A DNA stretch of 64,000 nucleotides, taken from assembly GCA_903929795.1 (NCBI GenBank), contig CAIYWC010000217.1, forward strand, positions 21,080-85,079, given 5' to 3'. How positions within the stretch are numbered: the stretch's first letter is position 1; each line of letters begins with the position of its first letter. Source of the stretch: an uncultured Myxococcales bacterium (lineage in GTDB: Bacteria > Myxococcota_A > UBA9042). Both the position numbers and the translations under genes were made by a program. Below are positions 60,686 to 64,000 of the stretch, piece by piece. Under the pieces are notes generated by a model. The model worked only from the letters and a program-made list of their open reading frames with translations, had not been told where the DNA came from and ran no database searches.

Positions 60686-62067
60686 CGGCTCCGCTGCTGC
60701 AGGTCGACAAGCTGACGCTGCGTTTTGGCGGGCTGACGGCGGTCAGCGAGGTCGATCTGCGCGTCGAGGAAGGGCAGATCGCCGCGGTGATTGGCCCCAA
60801 TGGCGCCGGAAAGACCAGTCTTTTCAATGCGATTACCGGGATCTACGAGCCGACTTCGGGCGAAGTGCGGCTGGACGGCCAGGATCTGCAGGAGCCGATG
60901 CTGCCGCGGCTGTTGCTGCGCTGGGCGCTCGTCGGCCTGGGCGTCGGGCTGATCGGCCTGATGACGGCGGCGAACGTCGATTCGCTCTGGGCGGCGGTGG
61001 TCAAGGCCCAGGATCCCAACGACTTTTCGGTGGCGCACGCGCTGCACGATGCCGGCGCATACATGGCCGCCCAGCCGCGCGTAGACCTGCGGATGGCGAA
61101 ATATTTTGTCACGAGCTTTGACGGTCAGACGACTTTTGCCGTCGTCAAGACCCCGGAACTGGCGGCGACGGCGCTGGCGGATGCGCAAAAACGCCTGGAA
61201 AATCCGCAGTCTGACGACGATCGGGCGACGGCGGGTCGCGCACTGGCGGCGCTGCGCGTGCGCGCGGGCGCGTTCCTGGCCGGGCTGCTGTTGGGCTTTC
61301 TGGCGGCGCGCGCGGTGTGGCAGCGGACCCGGCGAACGCCGACCTCGGTGGCGCTGCGCGGCGTGGCGCGGACGTTTCAGAACATCCGGCTGTTTCACAA
61401 CATGACGGTCGTGGAAAACGTGCTGGTGGCGAGCGATCGGCACCTGCGTGCGCAGGCAAAGCTGAGCGATCCTGGGCGGTTGACGGCGTTTTTGGCGCCG
61501 GGGGGGCTGCTGGCGCTCACCGTGGCGCTGGCGTTCGCAGTCCGCAAGGCCGCGCCGGATGCCGCGGAAGCGCTGCCGGACGTCGTGCTGGGCGCGCTGC
61601 TGCTGGGCCTGCTGGCGTGGCTGGTTGTGATTGTGCGGCGCGGCGCGTTCTCGTCGGCGTCGCTGGACCAGGAGCGCGTGGCGCGGAGCGACGCGATCGA
61701 GCTGTTGAAATTCGTCGGCTTGGAGCACCGCCTGCGCGACTTGGCGCGCAACCTGCCATACGGCGAGCAGCGGCGGCTGGAGATCGCGCGCGCGCTGGCG
61801 ACCCGCCCGCGGCTGCTGCTGCTGGATGAGCCGGCCGCGGGCATGAACCCGTCGGAGACCGTGAGCCTGATGCACCTGATCCGCGCGATTCGCGACCGCG
61901 GTATGACGGTTTTGCTCATCGAGCACCACATGCGCGTGGTCATGGGCATCAGCGATCGCATCACGGTGCTGGTGCACGGCAAGCGGATCGCGGAGGGCAC
62001 GCCGGACGAGATCCGGCAAAATCCGGCGGTGATCGAGGCCTATCTCGGCGTGGACGAGGAGCAGTAG
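60682..62067 (+). CDS. livG: LivG-like ABC ATPase with two membrane-segment insertions
   Basis: 461 residues against about 255 in normal LivG. Every catalytic motif is present: Walker A G-P-N-G-A-G-K-T (38-45), Q-loop T-F-Q-N-I-R-L-F (Q233), signature L-P-Y-G-E-Q-R-R-L-E (358-367), Walker B L-L-L-L-D-E-P-A (378-385) and H-loop L-I-E-H-H (H415). Insertion 1 (71-222, bases 60892-61347) has hydrophobic helices near 77-97 and 195-213 around about 95 polar residues. Insertion 2 (266-327, bases 61477-61662) has two more (270-288 and 298-318). Each adds an even number of helices, so the ATPase halves stay cytoplasmic. Arg-rich ends (W-Q-R-T-R-R, V-R-R-G) fit inside-facing. It energises the transporter and may be a membrane-embedded ATPase. 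Codons and GC match the neighbours; ATGA overlap with LivM. Confidence 0.9.
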   Translation: MTAPLLQVDKLTLRFGGLTAVSEVDLRVEEGQIAAVIGPNGAGKTSLFNAITGIYEPTSGEVRLDGQDLQEPMLPRLLLRWALVGLGVGLIGLMTAANVDSLWAAVVKAQDPNDFSVAHALHDAGAYMAAQPRVDLRMAKYFVTSFDGQTTFAVVKTPELAATALADAQKRLENPQSDDDRATAGRALAALRVRAGAFLAGLLLGFLAARAVWQRTRRTPTSVALRGVARTFQNIRLFHNMTVVENVLVASDRHLRAQAKLSDPGRLTAFLAPGGLLALTVALAFAVRKAAPDAAEALPDVVLGALLLGLLAWLVVIVRRGAFSSASLDQERVARSDAIELLKFVGLEHRLRDLARNLPYGEQRRLEIARALATRPRLLLLDEPAAGMNPSETVSLMHLIRAIRDRGMTVLLIEHHMRVVMGISDRITVLVHGKRIAEGTPDEIRQNPAVIEAYLGVDEEQ

Positions 62068-62070
62068 GAA

Positions 62071-62784
62071 ATGGCTCTCCTGGAACTCCGCGATGTGCGG
62101 GCGAAATATGGCGCGATCGAGGCGCTCAAGGGCATCTCGCTGACCGTGGAGGTCGGCGAGATCGTGACGCTGATCGGCGCCAACGGCGCGGGCAAAACCA
62201 CGACGCTGACCAGCATTTCCGGTTTGCACAAGCCGAGTTCCGGCCAGGTGCTGTTTGACGGCAAGGACCTGACGGCGGTGGCGCCGCACGACATCGTGCG
62301 CCTGGGCCTGGTGCACAGCCCGGAAGGCCGGCGCGTGTTTGCCCGCATGACCGTGGCGGAAAACCTGGAGATGGGCGCCTACACGCGCAGCGACAAGCTT
62401 GGAATTCAAGCGGATTTTGAGCGCGTCTACGAGCTGTTCCCGGTGCTGCGCGAGCGCAAGCTGCAGGCGGCGGGGACGCTGTCCGGCGGCGAGCAGCAGA
62501 TGCTGGCGGTCGGGCGCGCGATGATGACCAAGCCGCGGCTGCTGCTGCTGGACGAGCCGTCGCTGGGGCTGGCGCCGCTGATCGTGGCGCGGATCTTCGC
62601 GGTGATTCAGACGTTGAACCAGCAAGGCGTGACCATCCTGCTGGTGGAGCAGAACGCGCGGATGGCGCTGCGGATCGCGCACCGGGCCTACGTGCTGGAG
62701 ACCGGCGAAGTGACGATGGCGGGCCCGGCGGCGGAGGTGCTGGCGGACCCGCGCGTGCAGGCGGCGTACCTGGGCGAGGGCTGA
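62071..62784 (+). CDS. livF: LivF-like ABC transporter ATPase
   Basis: 237 residues, normal family length, unlike its partner. Walker A G-A-N-G-A-G-K-T-T (36-44), Q-loop V-H-S-P-E-G-R-R-V-F, signature L-S-G-G-E-Q-Q-M-L, Walker B L-L-L-L-D-E-P-S-L-G and H-loop-type L-L-V-E-Q-N. It forms a heterodimer with the LivG-like ATPase. Starts 3 bp after it; last gene of the operon. No terminator stem with a T-run is seen after it. Confidence 0.95.
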   Translation: MALLELRDVRAKYGAIEALKGISLTVEVGEIVTLIGANGAGKTTTLTSISGLHKPSSGQVLFDGKDLTAVAPHDIVRLGLVHSPEGRRVFARMTVAENLEMGAYTRSDKLGIQADFERVYELFPVLRERKLQAAGTLSGGEQQMLAVGRAMMTKPRLLLLDEPSLGLAPLIVARIFAVIQTLNQQGVTILLVEQNARMALRIAHRAYVLETGEVTMAGPAAEVLADPRVQAAYLGEG

Positions 62785-62858
62785 CGCCGCGGACGTGAAC
62801 CGTTTTCAGGACGCGCGGCTCGTATGGTGCGGAACGCTGCGGTTCCCCGGAGATTCCC

Positions 62859-63041
62859 ATGTGCCGACGCGTCACCTGTTCCTCTTGTGGCAAGCCTACT
62901 TACGCCGGCTGCGGTGCGCACATCGAGCAGGTGCTCGGCGACGTCCCGGCTGAACGCCGCTGCACGTGCCGCGAAGCCAAAGCCGTTGCCGCGCCCGCGC
63001 CGTGGACCCGCAGCAGCTGGTGGCCGTTTGGCAAGAAGTAG
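62859..63041 (+). CDS. Small Cys-rich protein, zinc-ribbon-like
   Basis: 60 residues. GGAG six bases before the ATG. Starts M-C-R-R-V-T-C-S-S-C-G-K-P-T-Y-A-G-C-G-A-H, a pattern I know from small uncharacterised bacterial proteins (C-x-x-C-G-K-x-(T/W)-(Y/W)-A-G-C-G-x-H). Four Cys plus His are enough for one zinc site. The C-terminus is Trp/Lys-rich (W-W-P-F-G-K-K). Function unknown. Confidence 0.72.
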   Translation: MCRRVTCSSCGKPTYAGCGAHIEQVLGDVPAERRCTCREAKAVAAPAPWTRSSWWPFGKK

Positions 63042-63079
63042 CGGACGGGCTAAAGTGGCGGCCTCGACCCGGAGGTCCC

Positions 63080-63814
63080 ATGCGCGCACGTCCCCTGCTG
63101 TTTTTCGCGTCCTTGACCGCCCTGGCCGCGTGCCAATCGACGACGGTGCCGCCGCCGCCCGCGACGCATTTTCGCGGCGTGGCCTACACGTTCAACACGC
63201 CGCTGCCGATTCCGGGCGCGACCGTCAGCGTTGCCGAGCTGCCGCAGTTCACCACCGTGACGGACGAGAACGGCTATTACGATCTGGCCGTTGAGGTCAC
63301 GGTTGCCAACCAGAAGGTGACGCCGTTCATCGTCAAGGCGACATTTCACACGATCTACCTGCAGACCTGGACGCTGCAGCCCGGCGACGCGGACCAGACG
63401 AACGTGCACTTTCAGACGCCGGACGAGGGCACGTTTGTGCTGTTGTCCACGCTGGTTGGCGTCGGGTCCAAGACCACGAAGTGCCAGGTCGTGACGACGG
63501 TGAGCGACAAGGTCATACAGGGCATGACTTACGAGCAGTTTCGCGACCATGGCGCGCACGGTGTCGCCGGCGTGGTGGCGAGCGCGACGCCGACGCTGCC
63601 CAAGCCAATCTACTTCAACGCCAAGGTGGTGCCGGATGTCAGCCTGACCGAGACGACCGACGACGGTGGCGTGCTGTGGACGGACGTGCCCAACGGCGAA
63701 TACACGCTGTCCGCGGCGCATCCGACGCGGCAATTCACAACGATTCAGATTACTTGCACGGACAATCGCATCATCAACGCCAATCCGCCGTGGGGTCTCC
63801 ACGAGCTGCCGTAG
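63080..63814 (+). CDS. Lipoprotein with carboxypeptidase-regulatory-like domain
   Basis: 244 residues. GGAGGT precedes the ATG; lipobox L-A-A-C near residue 18, then T-V-P-P-P-P linker. Residues about 30-110 have the CarboxypepD_reg pattern: F-R-G-V-A-Y-T-F, I-P-G-A-T-V-S-V, T-V-T-D-E-N-G-Y-Y-D-L. A second similar beta segment near the end (D-D-G-G-V-L-W-T-D-V-P-N-G-E-Y-T-L) may be another copy. The last six codons and the stop lie inside the first unit of an 88-bp tandem repeat, so the gene's 3' end has been duplicated with it. Confidence 0.8.
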   Translation: MRARPLLFFASLTALAACQSTTVPPPPATHFRGVAYTFNTPLPIPGATVSVAELPQFTTVTDENGYYDLAVEVTVANQKVTPFIVKATFHTIYLQTWTLQPGDADQTNVHFQTPDEGTFVLLSTLVGVGSKTTKCQVVTTVSDKVIQGMTYEQFRDHGAHGVAGVVASATPTLPKPIYFNAKVVPDVSLTETTDDGGVLWTDVPNGEYTLSAAHPTRQFTTIQITCTDNRIINANPPWGLHELP

Positions 63815-64000
63815 CGGCAAACCCCGTGTCGCCGCGTGCATCGCCAGCGGCGGGCGCGCCTGGCGACCCAGCGTGTGGCGCGGTCTCCACGAGCTGCCGT
63901 AGCGGCAAACCCCGTGTCGCCGCGTGCATCGCCAGCGGCGGGCGCGCCTGGCGACCCAGCGTGTGGCGCGGTCTCCACGAGCTGCCGTAGCGGCAAACCC
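63794..64000 (+). repeat. 88-bp direct tandem repeat with hairpins, about 2.35 copies to edge
   Basis: Units start at 63794, 63882 and 63970 and are identical where both copies are visible, except the base(s) at the first junction. Each has the hairpin TGCCG-TAG-CGGCA (stop codon in the loop) and CGCCAG/CTGGCG arms around 12 bp. The array may continue past the window. Confidence 0.93.

Noticed and set aside
63794..64000. 88-bp repeat as a CRISPR array
   Set aside because: Units are contiguous direct copies with no variable spacers.

Overview
The window is GC-rich (roughly two thirds G+C by eye), gene-dense DNA from a Gram-negative bacterium. Supporting this are lipobox signal peptides, two outer-membrane barrel proteins with thrombospondin type-3 repeats, a tripartite RND efflux system and a periplasmic murein endopeptidase. 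Very large secreted proteins with MopE-type DNCDG repeats, an unusually high density of lipoproteins and Asp-rich stretches after the lipid-modified cysteine suggest a deltaproteobacterial or myxobacterial (Myxococcota-like) genome. That placement is inferred from architecture; no phylogeny was run. There is no prophage, insertion sequence, CRISPR array, rRNA or ordinary tRNA. The only stable RNA seen is a complete tmRNA (minus strand, 36758-37124) with tag ANDNVEFALAA.

Layout. 1-4447: an edge-truncated Sel1-like lipoprotein, divergent from a 1303-residue MopE-repeat lipoprotein. 4899-11898 (minus): acyl-CoA dehydrogenase, two lipoproteins (one with a GH57/GH38-like barrel pattern) and an M13 metallopeptidase. 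11963-18815: amidohydrolase, MepA-like endopeptidase with a LysM-like segment, two paralogous barrel/TSP3 proteins with Lys-rich tails, and a methyltransferase. 18956-22909 (minus): an oxidoreductase operon made of a PLP-enzyme/Tat/gluconate-2-dehydrogenase-subunit-3 fusion, a GMC oxidoreductase and an exported protein. 23293-29202: a second, 1969-residue MopE-repeat lipoprotein. 29214-36738: small genes including a bPH2/SHOCT protein, a thioesterase, an FNR-like regulator with all four candidate cluster cysteines, a frameshifted lipoprotein, NADP isocitrate dehydrogenase with internal insertions, and a cNMP-binding protein. 36758-43845: tmRNA, then lipase, SRPBCC, PhyH-type dioxygenase, class V aminotransferase, histidine kinase, a di-CxxCH lipoprotein and PHA synthase. 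43906-50984: cupin, an operator-like repeat cluster, TetR, efflux adaptor, and an RND pump fused in frame to its TolC-type outer-membrane channel. 51066-57172: mostly lipoproteins, including a von Willebrand A protein and a P460-type cytochrome. 57301-62784: a complete branched-chain amino-acid-type ABC transporter operon (LivJ-H-M-G-F order). 62859-64000: a small Cys protein, a carboxypeptidase-regulatory-like lipoprotein and an 88-bp tandem repeat running off the window.

Most unusual features. The LivG-like ATPase has two insertions carrying four hydrophobic segments inside an otherwise intact nucleotide-binding domain. Two polypeptides (RND-TolC and PLP-enzyme/Gluconate_2-dh3) carry an export signal in the middle of an in-frame fusion.
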